A DNA stretch of 64,000 nucleotides. It comes from Chryseobacterium indicum (GTDB lineage: Bacteria; Bacteroidota; Bacteroidia; Flavobacteriales; Weeksellaceae). The stretch is from the NCBI RefSeq assembly GCF_021504595.1, contig NZ_JACSGT010000001.1, positions 930,001 to 994,000 of the forward strand. Direction: 5' to 3'. Of the stretch, positions 43,821 to 52,379 are shown one piece after another. Both the position numbers and the translations under genes were made by a program. How positions within the stretch are numbered: position 1 is the stretch's first letter; every line of letters starts with the position of its first letter. The notes under the pieces are model-generated. The model was not told the DNA's origin, did no database searches, and worked only from the letters and a program-made list of their open reading frames with translations.

Positions 43821-44714
43821 TTATTTAGAAAACATTTTCGCTACTTTTTCCGCTTTTTTGCTTTCGGAGTAATCATAGAAACCTTCGCCTGATTTTACAC
43901 CTAATTTCCCTGCCATTACCATGTTTACCAACAATGGATTCGGAGCATATTTAGGATTTTTGAAGCCGTCGTACATTACGTTTAAGATCGCTAAACAAAC
44001 ATCAAGACCAATAAAATCGGCAAGCTGGAGCGGTCCCATCGGATGCGCCATTCCCAGTTTCATTACCGTATCGATTTCCTCAACACCTGCAACGCCATTG
44101 TACAGTGTTTCGATAGATTCGTTAATCATCGGCATTAAAATTCTGTTGGCAACAAATCCCGGATAATCGTTTACTTCTACAGGAACTTTTCCTAACGTTT
44201 TACTCATTTCATAGATCGCATCGAACGTTTCTTTGGAAGTGGAGTAGCCTTTAATGATTTCAACCAGTTTCATGATCGGAACCGGATTCATAAAGTGCAT
44301 TCCGATTACCTTATCGGCTCTTTTGGTAGCCGCCGCAATTTTAGTGATCGAAATTGAGGAAGTATTGGTTGCCAGAATACAGTTTTCAGGAGCAAACTCG
44401 TCCATCTGTCCGAAAATTTTAAGTTTTAATTCCTGGTTTTCAGTAGCTGCTTCCACAATAAGATCCGCAGAACCTACCGCATTCTGAAGTGCTGTAAATG
44501 TGGTAATGTTCCCTAAAGTTTCCGCTTTTTGTTCTTCGGTAAGGTTTCCCTTTGCAATTATTCTGTCGAGATTGGTGGTAATGGTTTTAAGACCTCTGTC
44601 TAAAGCTTCCTGAGATACATCTACAAGATTTACTTTAAAACCGCTTTGTGCAAAAGTGTGCGCAATACCATTTCCCATGGTTCCGGCTCCGATAACTACA
44701 ATGTTTTTGATCAT
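43821..44714 (-). CDS. 3-hydroxybutyryl-CoA / 3-hydroxyacyl-CoA dehydrogenase
   Basis: 297 residues. An N-terminal Rossmann domain with 'NIVVIGAGTMGNGIAHTFAQ' binds NAD(P). 'LATNTSSISITKIAAATKRA' and 'VIGMHFMNPVPIMKLVEIIK' contain the catalytic Ser/His region, followed by the C-terminal helical domain ('GFVANRILMPMINESIETLY', 'LGMAHPMGPLQLADFIGLDV'). Full length for the short single-function family (Hbd/PaaH). It acts in fatty-acid or butanoate metabolism. It is the last gene of a minus-strand run after the beta-lactamase and a small secreted protein (gap 21 bases). Confidence 0.92.
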   Translation of the reverse strand: MIKNIVVIGAGTMGNGIAHTFAQSGFKVNLVDVSQEALDRGLKTITTNLDRIIAKGNLTEEQKAETLGNITTFTALQNAVGSADLIVEAATENQELKLKIFGQMDEFAPENCILATNTSSISITKIAAATKRADKVIGMHFMNPVPIMKLVEIIKGYSTSKETFDAIYEMSKTLGKVPVEVNDYPGFVANRILMPMINESIETLYNGVAGVEEIDTVMKLGMAHPMGPLQLADFIGLDVCLAILNVMYDGFKNPKYAPNPLLVNMVMAGKLGVKSGEGFYDYSESKKAEKVAKMFSK

Positions 44715-44735
44715 TTTTCCTTATTTAAGTTTTAA

Positions 44736-45149
44736 TTATTTGCTGTTGATTAAAGTTAAATTTCGTGCATTGGAAAGATCTGCTTTTTTTACCGTCGTTG
44801 TTTCATCAAAACTCACATTCCCGTCTCTGTTCGGTTTTTTCATCTGATTCTGAGTATTGATAGCAGCTTTCAGTCCTTCTACAAATTTGGTTTTCTGGGT
44901 TCTGGAGAATGTATCTGTTCCGATATAAATGTTAAATTCACCTTCTCTTCCCAAACCGCTCTGTCTGTACACTTCGAAATTTTTTATTTTGTTTTTTTTC
45001 TGAAACTGATTAATAAAATCCATCACAGGTTTAGACGAAGGGGTACCGCAGCAAATGCTGTGATAGCCTACCTGCAGATAATTTTCGCTCTTCTGTGCAA
45101 AAAATACTGCGGAAGTGAATAACCCGATTATTAATACTATTTTTTTCAT
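44736..45149 (-). CDS. Small secreted protein of unknown function
   Basis: 137 residues with a signal peptide (LIIGLFTSAVFFAQ). Notable are 'HSICCGTPSSKPVMDFINQF' with adjacent cysteines, and 'GREGEFNIYIGTDTFSRTQK'. It seems to be a small alpha/beta domain followed by a disordered tail. No family recognised. It lies 31 bases downstream of the beta-lactamase gene and 21 bases upstream of the dehydrogenase gene, so all three may be co-transcribed. Confidence 0.6.
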   Translation of the reverse strand: MKKIVLIIGLFTSAVFFAQKSENYLQVGYHSICCGTPSSKPVMDFINQFQKKNKIKNFEVYRQSGLGREGEFNIYIGTDTFSRTQKTKFVEGLKAAINTQNQMKKPNRDGNVSFDETTTVKKADLSNARNLTLINSK

Positions 45150-45180
45150 TTTTATTGGTTTTAAAATTAAGCTTAAATTT

Positions 45181-46056
45181 TTACTTATTAAAATAATCCC
45201 AGACTGTTTTTGAAATGTCTGAAATCATTCTACAGTTCACTTCGGCCGTTTCCGTTGAGTTACTGACAAATACAGCTATTGCATAATGCTTGCCATTCGA
45301 TAAAGTGATGATCGCAATTTCATTTTCAGCACCCGTTAAACCTGCATTATTCTTGCCGGAAGATCCCGTTTTTCTTGCGATAGGCGTATCTTTCGGAAGC
45401 TGTTCAATTAATTTATTTATTCCTGTAGAAGTAGAAAGCATTACTTTCATCAGATAATCTGTCGATTTTTTTGATAATAATTTTCCGTCATAAAACTTTT
45501 TCAGAACATCAACTGCGGAATTCATGGTGGTGTAATTTTCATACTGCGCATTCCAGTCTTTATGCATCGCTTCTTCATTGTATTTGATCTGAAAGTTTTT
45601 CACCCCTTTCGCATTCATAAATTTCTGAACAACCTGCGTTCCACCCAATAATTTTAAAAGAATATCGCAGCCGTTATTGTCACTTTTAGCAACGGTGTAT
45701 TCAATAACTTCACTTAGAGGAACAATACCGCCATTTGGATATTTTTCGCGAAGAGGCGACCATGTATTTTCATGTAAATTCGATTGGGTAAGGGTAACTT
45801 TTTGATCTAATGAAAGTTTTCCTTTCTCTACATAATCTAAAACCGCAGCAGCAATATGAAATTTGAAAACACTCTGCATCGGAAGTTTTTTGTCTGCATT
45901 TTTATTGTACGTAAAACCATTTTCGAACCCCAGAACGGAAATTCCGACCGTTGCTTTTTTGTCTTTAATAATAGAACTTATTTTTTGATCCAAAGAAGAT
46001 TTCTGCGCAAAAACAAACGTCGAAATCAAAAGAAATAATAATTTGATTTTTTTCAT
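45181..46056 (-). CDS. bla: Class A beta-lactamase, subclass A2 (CIA/CGA-like)
   Basis: 291 residues with signal peptide (LFLLISTFVFAQ), exported to the periplasm. Motifs of class A enzymes are Ser62-x-x-Lys65 (SVFK, the Ambler 70-73 motif), Ser125-Asp-Asn127 (SDN), a glutamate at 161/162 in the omega-loop region (NEEAMHKDWN) and Lys229-Thr-Gly (KTG). The HKDW stretch is typical of subclass A2 enzymes such as CIA, CGA and CME of Chryseobacterium and Elizabethkingia, and PER/VEB. It hydrolyses beta-lactams by an acyl-serine route, and extended cephalosporins are likely substrates by family analogy. It appears to be a resident chromosomal gene without adjoining mobile elements. Confidence 0.92.
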   Translation of the reverse strand: MKKIKLLFLLISTFVFAQKSSLDQKISSIIKDKKATVGISVLGFENGFTYNKNADKKLPMQSVFKFHIAAAVLDYVEKGKLSLDQKVTLTQSNLHENTWSPLREKYPNGGIVPLSEVIEYTVAKSDNNGCDILLKLLGGTQVVQKFMNAKGVKNFQIKYNEEAMHKDWNAQYENYTTMNSAVDVLKKFYDGKLLSKKSTDYLMKVMLSTSTGINKLIEQLPKDTPIARKTGSSGKNNAGLTGAENEIAIITLSNGKHYAIAVFVSNSTETAEVNCRMISDISKTVWDYFNK

Positions 46057-46082
46057 AATATTTGTTTAATCATCTTTTTATT

Positions 46083-46252
46083 AACCGCAAAAGAAGCAAA
46101 AGAAATTCTGTACTGTTTAAATACTTTTTAGTTGATTAAAAGTCTGTAAAAGATAAAAATCTTTGATTTTTTAAACTGACGTGTTCTTTTTTTGCATTAA
46201 AAAATTGAACTTCAAATAACTAAAGTGTTAAAAATTTCCTTCTTTTGCGGTT
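46083..46252. repeat. Solitary nested palindromic element
   Basis: Outer arms AACCGCAAAAGAAG (46083-46096) and its exact inverse (46239-46252). A central hairpin AAAAATC-TTT-GATTTTT sits at 46155-46171. Size and layout match single units of the palindromic array at 62031-63740, although the arm sequences differ. It occupies most of the intergenic space between the GH5 and beta-lactamase genes. Confidence 0.75.
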
Positions 46253-46281
46253 AAAATAAAAGTTTAAATAATTTTAAAAAT

Positions 46282-46310
46282 AAATCCCTCTTAGAAACTA
46301 AAAGGGATTT
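46282..46310 (-). terminator. Terminator-like hairpin after the GH5 gene
   Basis: AAATCCCT (46282-46289) pairs with AGGGATTT (46303-46310), with an extra TAG/CTA pairing inside. On the minus strand it is followed by ATTTTTA, an imperfect T-run. Confidence 0.6.
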
Positions 46311-46328
46311 GCAATTTATGATTTTTTC

Positions 46329-48050
46329 CTATTTCACTTCAAAATAATTCAGATTAACGCCATCATTTTCGAAATAAATCCTGATTTTATTTTCTCCTTT
46401 TTTAAGATGAATTCCTTTTGCAGAAGCCGTTTTCCAAATTTCATTTCCGCCTGTTGAAGACAATGAAATTGAAGCTAGTTGTTTTCCGGAAGCATCCTCA
46501 ATCCGTATTTTTGCGTCGTTTTCACTAGCATATTTTATCTCAAAAGTATATGTTTTATCAACTTTAGAACCTATTGTATACTGAAGCCATTCTCCGGTTT
46601 CTGTCTTTCCGACGTAATATTCATTGTCTTTTGTTCTGTAAATATCAACACCGTCATTTCTCAGTTGGTTTCCGGAATTCCATTCCGATCTTTTTGCGGG
46701 ATCACTTACCCAAAGATTAATAAAATCTTTATCCGAATAAGCAGAACCTATTCTTCCTAAATCATAATCGGTTGCGAATATTTTTCCTGGAGCCTGTAGA
46801 TTTTTGAAAGGTTTTGTGGAACTGTCTTTTGTCTGCCTGAACATCGCATCAATCACATCATTTTTAATTTCCACATTGCTGAATTTATAGTTGTTAGCAA
46901 TCTGCATCAAAGCTTTCTTGGCGAAATCTTTAGATGGTTTTTCGCCTCCGTTCTTCCAGTAATCCAATAATTTCTGGTATTCCGGAGTAGTTTTTACGTT
47001 GGTAATTCCTGCAATATTGTCAATTTTTTTCATCGGCCAGAATGCGTAACCAATGTTGTGTTTATCTAAAAGCCGGATCAGTTCTGTAAACCATACATTC
47101 GAATTTTCTCCTGTTTCGCCCAGCCAGATCGGGATTTTGTGTTTTTCTCTTAAATCCAAAGCAAATTTCAGTGTGGCGTCATCATTGTTATTCCAGTATT
47201 TATGAAAACTGAAGACCATATTATCGTCCCAAAGCGGCGTTAAACCGTTGTAATTATTTCCCCATCCGTTTCCTTCAATAATGATGATGTGTTTTTTATC
47301 AACAGTACGGATCGCTTCCGTGATTTCTTTCTGAAGCTTCCAAAGTGGCGCATTCGACATTTCATCCGTTCCGTTTATATTTTTTCCTGTAAAATTGATA
47401 TTCGGTTCGTTAATTAAGTCATAACCGCCGATCCACGGAGAATCTTTATATCTTTCGGCTAATTTCTTCCATAATGTGATGGTTTTTTTCTGATTTTCTT
47501 CACTTTCCCAAAGAGAAGGTTTCGATTTGTCGTTATCAGAAATATTCACATCATTTCCCTGTCCGCCCGGTGCTGCATGAAGATCGAGAATCAGGTATAT
47601 TTTATTATCAGCGCACCATTTCAGAAGATCATCCGTCATTTTAAAACCTTCTTCCAGCCAGGTGTTTTCTCCTTTTTTAGGTTCTTTTTCAATTGGTAAA
47701 GTGTACAGATTATAATGCATCGGAAGTCTGATCGAATTGAATCCTGCCTTTTTAAGAAAATCAATATCCTGTCGGGTAATTCCGTTTTTCAGATAAGCTT
47801 TGTAAAACTCGTTCATACCGTCTTCACCAATCAGTTCAGCAATTTTCTCCTTGATTTTGTACTGAGGACCTGCAAAATCAGCTGTTTTCAGCATATATCC
47901 TTCCTGGAGCATCCAGCCTCCCAAACCGAGACCTCGCAACTGAATATTTTCACCTTTATCATTAATAATTTTCTCACCTTGTGTTTTTAAAAGTTGTGAT
48001 GTCCCAAATTGAGACAATAAAAAAGCGGATAATAGGATGGCTCTTTTCAT
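46329..48050 (-). CDS. GH5 family glycoside hydrolase with C-terminal CBM6-like domain
   Basis: 573 residues with signal peptide (LLSAFLLSQFGTSQ). The GH5 catalytic barrel spans about 20-370. Motifs are 'GFNSIRLPMHYN', 'ILDLHAAPGGQG', the acid/base Glu215 in 'YDLINEPN', 'FSFHKYWNN', and the nucleophile Glu312 in 'IWLGETGEN'. Residues about 430-573 form a beta-sandwich with 'TGEWLQYTIGSKVDKTYTFE' and 'ENKIRIYFENDGVNLNYFEV', typical of CBM6/CBM35. Substrate is probably a beta-glucan; the exact GH5 subfamily cannot be assigned by eye. It has a promoter box upstream and no SusC/D partners nearby. Confidence 0.85.
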   Translation of the reverse strand: MKRAILLSAFLLSQFGTSQLLKTQGEKIINDKGENIQLRGLGLGGWMLQEGYMLKTADFAGPQYKIKEKIAELIGEDGMNEFYKAYLKNGITRQDIDFLKKAGFNSIRLPMHYNLYTLPIEKEPKKGENTWLEEGFKMTDDLLKWCADNKIYLILDLHAAPGGQGNDVNISDNDKSKPSLWESEENQKKTITLWKKLAERYKDSPWIGGYDLINEPNINFTGKNINGTDEMSNAPLWKLQKEITEAIRTVDKKHIIIIEGNGWGNNYNGLTPLWDDNMVFSFHKYWNNNDDATLKFALDLREKHKIPIWLGETGENSNVWFTELIRLLDKHNIGYAFWPMKKIDNIAGITNVKTTPEYQKLLDYWKNGGEKPSKDFAKKALMQIANNYKFSNVEIKNDVIDAMFRQTKDSSTKPFKNLQAPGKIFATDYDLGRIGSAYSDKDFINLWVSDPAKRSEWNSGNQLRNDGVDIYRTKDNEYYVGKTETGEWLQYTIGSKVDKTYTFEIKYASENDAKIRIEDASGKQLASISLSSTGGNEIWKTASAKGIHLKKGENKIRIYFENDGVNLNYFEVK

Positions 48051-48111
48051 AGTGATTTTAATTATTGAATTGTTAAGGGATTGTTATAAAGAAATTATTG
48101 TTGAATAATGG

Positions 48112-48119
48112 CAAATATA
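48112..48119 (-). promoter_or_regulatory. Candidate GH5 promoter -7 box (TATATTTG on the minus strand)
   Basis: CAAATATA on the plus strand reads TATATTTG on the minus strand, 61 bases before the GH5 ATG. Confidence 0.4.
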
Positions 48120-48271
48120 TTTAAAATATGTTGAATAATATTAAAAACGGAAATTGAATTGAAAAAATAATCATGATTACGAATATGGTGTGGTGCAAAT
48201 CGGGATCGGGATGAATGAGAAAATTAGTACTGTTTCGATGAAATGATAAATTTGGTTAAAGCCAATTAGGC

Positions 48272-48300
48272 AAAAAAAACGGGTTTTTAGCCCGTTTTTA
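48272..48300 (-). terminator. Rho-independent terminator
   Basis: AAAACGGG pairs with CCCGTTTT across TTTTTAG. On the minus strand the stem is followed by eight T in a row, ending the gene at 48308-48907. Confidence 0.85.
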
Positions 48301-48307
48301 ATAAGTT

Positions 48308-48907
48308 TTATTTAAAATTTTGCCATTGAAAGTCTTCATCATTATTAGATATTTTTATTCTCTCAGCTTTTTCATTCTGAATTTTCCAATGAGCGGTGTA
48401 TGTTCCTGCGCCATCAGAGAAAAAGCCAAAGAGTAAATAGTAATGTTTAAATTTTTTAATTTGAAATTGACTTTTATTTAATTCTCCACTAAAATTTGGA
48501 TTAAACATTTGTGATACATCTAATTTAATATATTTCCCATCAATGAAAACCGCAAGAGACTTTAATTCGTTTTTTGGTAATTCTGTTTTTGTGTCTGAGC
48601 CATACCAATCTTCGTTATTAATTTCACAGATGTATTTTACATTTTGAGGTTCGTTTTCACAATATTCAATGTCATTTTCACTGGCTTTAAAATCTTTAAT
48701 TCTCCAACGAAGATTTATTGTGTTTGTCAGATCAATTCTTCCAGATTTGGAATTTTTAAATTCTTTTATTGTTTTTTCAAAAATTTTTATTCGTCTTTGG
48801 TCAATACTCTCTGGACTTTCAGGAATAAAATAATTATTTTTATAGCTGTAAAATCCAAAAAAAATTAAGATTAAAAAGCTAAAAGTTAAGATTATTCCCT
48901 TTTTCAT
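48308..48907 (-). CDS. Membrane-anchored hypothetical protein
   Basis: 199 residues. One N-terminal hydrophobic segment (ILTFSFLILIFFGFYSY), probably an uncleaved anchor, precedes a soluble domain rich in aromatic and charged residues. Visible features are two cysteines in 'IEYCENEPQNVKYICEIN' and the end motif 'AGTYTAHWKIQNEKAERI'. No domain recognised. Base composition is more AT-rich than in neighbouring housekeeping genes. It appears monocistronic with its own terminator. Confidence 0.55.
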   Translation of the reverse strand: MKKGIILTFSFLILIFFGFYSYKNNYFIPESPESIDQRRIKIFEKTIKEFKNSKSGRIDLTNTINLRWRIKDFKASENDIEYCENEPQNVKYICEINNEDWYGSDTKTELPKNELKSLAVFIDGKYIKLDVSQMFNPNFSGELNKSQFQIKKFKHYYLLFGFFSDGAGTYTAHWKIQNEKAERIKISNNDEDFQWQNFK

Positions 48908-48946
48908 ATATGAAATAATTCTTTTATCTGTATAATACCTTGGAGA

Positions 48947-49909
48947 TTAAGAAATCAGTTTCATAATCTCCAAAGCCACTTTCAGCGCTTCTGTTCCATC
49001 TTCAAGCGAAACTTCTACGTGTTTGTCTTCGGTAATAGAATCTGCAAAAGCATTCAGTTCATCCAAAATGGCATTATTAGGCTGAATATTCGGATATTCA
49101 AATAAAATCTGATTTTTCTCTCCCTCTGCATTTTCAATAATCATGTCGAATGGAGTAGGGTGTTCAGGAGCATCTTTCATGCGGATCACTTCCGCTTTTT
49201 TCTCAAGAAAATTAACGGAAATATAAGCATCTTTCTGGAAGAAACGGCTCTTTCTCATGGCTTTCATCGAAATTCTGGAAGTCGTTAAATTCGCAACACA
49301 GCCATTTTCAAATTCAATCCTCGCATTCGCAATATCAGGCGTTTTGCTAACTACACAAACGCCGCTTGCGTGAATATTTTTAACCTTAGATTTAGCAATG
49401 CTTAATAGAATATCCAGATCATGAATCATCAGATCCAGAACCACAGAAACATCTGTTCCTCTTGGATTAAATTCTGCTAATCTGTGAATTTCGATAAACA
49501 TAGGATCCTGAATGTAATCTTTAGCACCGATAAATGCCGGATTATATCTTTCAACATGACCAACCTGAGCTTTAATGCCCTTTTCCTTACATTTCTGAAG
49601 AATCTCTTCTGCCTGTTCCAATGTTTGGGTAACCGGTTTTTCAATGAAAAAATGCAGACCTTTTTCAATTGCTTTTAGCGCATAATCGTAATGATAAATG
49701 GTGGGTGTTACAATATCCAGCATATCGATCTGCTCCAGCAGTTCATCAAAATTCTCAAAATATTTATATCCGAATTCCGCTTCCAGTTTTTTTCCGTTTT
49801 CTGCGTCTTTGTCGTGGAAACCGATGAATTCGTATTTATCTGACTGATTTAAAAGTCGTAAATGTATTTTTCCTAAATGTCCGGCTCCTACCAAACCTGC
49901 TTTTAACAT
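48947..49909 (-). CDS. Gfo/Idh/MocA family oxidoreductase
   Basis: About 320 residues from the ATG at 49909. The N-terminal Rossmann domain has 'KAGLVGAGHLGKIHLRLLNQ' and the family signature 'LHFFIEKPVTQTLEQAEEIL' with the conserved Glu-Lys-Pro. The C-terminal alpha/beta domain has 'VLDLMIHDLDILLSI', where His-Asp take part in catalysis in relatives. Family members oxidise or reduce sugars or related polyols with NAD(P). Flavobacteria usually carry this gene beside pcm, as here (divergent, 157-base gap). Substrate unknown. Confidence 0.85.
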   Translation of the reverse strand: MLKAGLVGAGHLGKIHLRLLNQSDKYEFIGFHDKDAENGKKLEAEFGYKYFENFDELLEQIDMLDIVTPTIYHYDYALKAIEKGLHFFIEKPVTQTLEQAEEILQKCKEKGIKAQVGHVERYNPAFIGAKDYIQDPMFIEIHRLAEFNPRGTDVSVVLDLMIHDLDILLSIAKSKVKNIHASGVCVVSKTPDIANARIEFENGCVANLTTSRISMKAMRKSRFFQKDAYISVNFLEKKAEVIRMKDAPEHPTPFDMIIENAEGEKNQILFEYPNIQPNNAILDELNAFADSITEDKHVEVSLEDGTEALKVALEIMKLIS

Positions 49910-50019
49910 AGCTGTATTAAATTTCTGTAAATATAACAATTTGTTGTTGGTTGTACATTGACGGTTATCAGAAAATTAAAAACTGCGTGCAACAGTTTTT
50001 AACCCCCGACAAAATTTCA

Positions 50020-50027
50020 TATTTTTG
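50020..50027 (+). promoter_or_regulatory. Candidate pcm promoter -7 box (TATTTTTG)
   Basis: TAnnTTTG match 40 bases before the pcm ATG, inside the divergent intergenic region. Confidence 0.45.
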
Positions 50028-50066
50028 TGCGAACTGTTACCTGCAACCTAATAACTACTATCTGTA

Positions 50067-50720
50067 ATGACGCAAGATTCATTTGTACATAAAGGAAAAA
50101 GAAAGATTTTAGTGGAATATCTCCGAAACAGAATCGGGATTTCGGATGAAAACGTACTTTCAGCGATGAATGAAGTTCCGAGACACCTTTTTATCGAAAG
50201 TATTTTCGAAGATTTTGCCTATGAAGACCGTGCTTTTCCTATTCTTGCGCATCAGACGATTTCGCATCCTTCAACCGTTGCCGAGCAGTCTGAACTTCTG
50301 CAGGTGAAAGAAGGAGAAAAAGTATTGGAAATCGGAACCGGTTGTGGTTATCAGACCGCCGTTTTAATGGCAATGAAAGCCCATGTTTATACGGTTGAGC
50401 GACAAAAAGATCTTTTCGATTTTTCCAAAAAGAAGCTCCGTGAAATGAATTTGTATCCTAAATTCCAGAGTTTCGGGGATGGCTTTGCCGGACTTCCTAC
50501 CTTTGCTCCGTTTGATAAAATTATCGTGACCTGTGGCGCTTCCGTTTTACCAACCGAACTTCTGAAACAGCTTAAAGTCGGCGGAAAAATGGTTATTCCT
50601 CTCGGTCCGACCGATGAGCAGGTTTTATACAGGTTTACAAAAATCTCGCAGACCGAATTTGAAAAGGAGGAATTCGGGGCTTACAAATTTGTTCCGATGC
50701 TTGGAAATACAAATCAGTAG
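50067..50720 (+). CDS. pcm: Protein-L-isoaspartate O-methyltransferase
   Basis: 217 residues. The SAM-binding motif 'GEKVLEIGTGCGYQTAVLMA' is the class I methyltransferase glycine loop. 'QTISHPSTVAEQSELLQVKE' is the PCMT substrate/active-site block, and 'TCGASVLPTELLKQLKVGGK' is the post-motif region. The enzyme methylates isoaspartyl residues in damaged proteins to start their repair, using SAM in the cytosol. Length is usual. It is divergent from the Gfo/Idh/MocA gene. Confidence 0.93.
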   Translation: MTQDSFVHKGKRKILVEYLRNRIGISDENVLSAMNEVPRHLFIESIFEDFAYEDRAFPILAHQTISHPSTVAEQSELLQVKEGEKVLEIGTGCGYQTAVLMAMKAHVYTVERQKDLFDFSKKKLREMNLYPKFQSFGDGFAGLPTFAPFDKIIVTCGASVLPTELLKQLKVGGKMVIPLGPTDEQVLYRFTKISQTEFEKEEFGAYKFVPMLGNTNQ

Positions 50721-51012
50721 TTAATAAATCCAAAACACTATTTCTATCGTTGCCGGAAATTGAAGCTGGAGCGTATTTTCATTTAAGTTTCAGCATATTC
50801 AGGAATATGCAGAATAATGGTCATTATCCAAAATTCTAAAATAATTTGGTCGTTAAAAAAAATGAGTTTGAAAGAATATTTTGAGAATCAGACAGATAAT
50901 GTTTTTTACTTCTCAAATCGGCTAAATCAGGACAAAAAAAGTAATAATTTTTTTAAAAAGTACTGAAATAACAATAAAAAAATATATTTTAGCCGAAATT
51001 TTAAAATAGCAC

Positions 51013-51825
51013 ATGAAAACAAAAATTATGCTTCTGTCTATTGCATTATTTGCAATATCATGCTCTAACGATTCAAACACTGTAGATCCTGTAGATTCAA
51101 CCCCCATTCTTCTTACCAAATTGATGAATAATGGGGAAACCTATGTTTATACCTACAATGGTTCAAAAATAGTACAGGAAAAAGGCTTAGTTGACGGAGA
51201 TATCAGTAACTTTACTTATACGGGTGATTTGATTACAAAAATCGTTAGTACCTCTTCTAATGGAGCACCAACTTCTACAGAGACCTTCACTTATGACAGT
51301 TCTAATCGTTTAATAAAAGCGGAGGATATTTCGGGTTCGAATAGTACAGTTACAACGTTTAATTATTTATCGGCCGATCATGTTACAATAATAGAAAAAC
51401 ACACAAGTGGAAATTATGTAAAAACATATACCAGAGACGCCTATTTAAATACTGATGGATCTGTAAAAAGCTATACCCAAACCATACAGGCGACTCAAAA
51501 TGGGACTATTGTTGAAACTGGAACCGGTAATCTGCAACCTATTGTTTACGATAATAAAAACAATCCTTTCAAAAATGTTACAGGTTTAAAGAATATTCAG
51601 GTTTATTATCAGGTAGATCAAGCATCTGAACATAATGTACTGTCTTACAAATTAGTCAATACTACTACAGGAAGTGGGTCAAGTGGTATAAGTTCTGATA
51701 TATTCACGCAAACTTATCAGTATAACTCTAATAATTTTCCTACACAGAGTGTCTTAAAAAGCTATGACAATAATAATACATTAACGGAAACTTATACAAC
51801 TACTTACGAGTACAATCACAATTAA
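51013..51825 (+). CDS. Lipoprotein with YD/RHS-like beta repeats
   Basis: 270 residues with a lipobox (LFAISC). The mature protein is built from beta-strand repeats such as 'YTYNGSKIVQEKGLVDGDIS', 'FTYTGDLITKIVS', 'FTYDSSNRLIKAE' and 'FNYLSADHVTIIEK'. These resemble the YD repeats of RHS proteins and the DUF4595-type lipoproteins of Bacteroidetes. It is too short for a toxin-delivering RHS shell. Probably outer-membrane or surface located; function unknown. Terminator downstream; about 290 bases upstream of it show no gene. Confidence 0.65.
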   Translation: MKTKIMLLSIALFAISCSNDSNTVDPVDSTPILLTKLMNNGETYVYTYNGSKIVQEKGLVDGDISNFTYTGDLITKIVSTSSNGAPTSTETFTYDSSNRLIKAEDISGSNSTVTTFNYLSADHVTIIEKHTSGNYVKTYTRDAYLNTDGSVKSYTQTIQATQNGTIVETGTGNLQPIVYDNKNNPFKNVTGLKNIQVYYQVDQASEHNVLSYKLVNTTTGSGSSGISSDIFTQTYQYNSNNFPTQSVLKSYDNNNTLTETYTTTYEYNHN

Positions 51826-51850
51826 TTAACCGGACAATGAAAATAAGAAA

Positions 51851-51884
51851 AGAGACTGTTTCAAAAGGCAGTTTCTTTTTTTGT
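51851..51884 (+). terminator. Rho-independent terminator
   Basis: AGAGACTG pairs with CAGTTTCT (one G-U pair) followed by seven T. Confidence 0.75.
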
Positions 51885-52048
51885 AAGCATACTTTATTAC
51901 TGACTTATCAATACAGTTATGGTCCTAAGTCTTATTCTTAATCTTTAAATTTTCGATTTATATTAAAATTAATTAAAAACAAAAATCACGTGATGTTTCG
52001 GAACGAAAATTGAATGTGTATTTCTGTATAATTAACTAAAATCTTAAT

Positions 52049-52276
52049 ATGATGAATGCGAAAAGATTTAAAATATTACAAGATTTCAGTAATATTCAGA
52101 ACGGTTTTAAGATTAATTTCCGAAACAGAGCGGAAGATAATCCGAATAAAAAAGAATCCGGAAATGATCTTCAGGTAAACACTTTCAAAGCTAAAAAGTC
52201 GGAACTGAAAAGAAAAGTCAGAAGATCAGCATTGGAGATTTGGGAAGAAATGGAAGAGTTGATATCTGAATCTTAG
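52049..52276 (+). CDS. Small basic protein of unknown function
   Basis: 75 residues, no signal peptide, rich in Lys/Arg in the middle (FKAKKSELKRKVRRSALEIW) and ending in an acidic helix (EEMEELISES). Two consecutive ATG codons could serve as start. It is followed by a good terminator, which supports a real transcription unit. No family recognised. Confidence 0.5.
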   Translation: MMNAKRFKILQDFSNIQNGFKINFRNRAEDNPNKKESGNDLQVNTFKAKKSELKRKVRRSALEIWEEMEELISES

Positions 52277-52316
52277 AAGAATAAATTAAAGTATAATCAT
52301 TTTAATATTAAAGTTG

Positions 52317-52348
52317 AAAAACCTTACTTGTGAAAAGTGAGGTTTTTT
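52317..52348 (+). terminator. Rho-independent terminator
   Basis: AAAACCTTACTT pairs with AAGTGAGGTTTT (one G-U pair), followed by T residues. Confidence 0.85.
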
Positions 52349-52379
52349 ACTTGATGAAATCATTTAACCATCACAAAAT

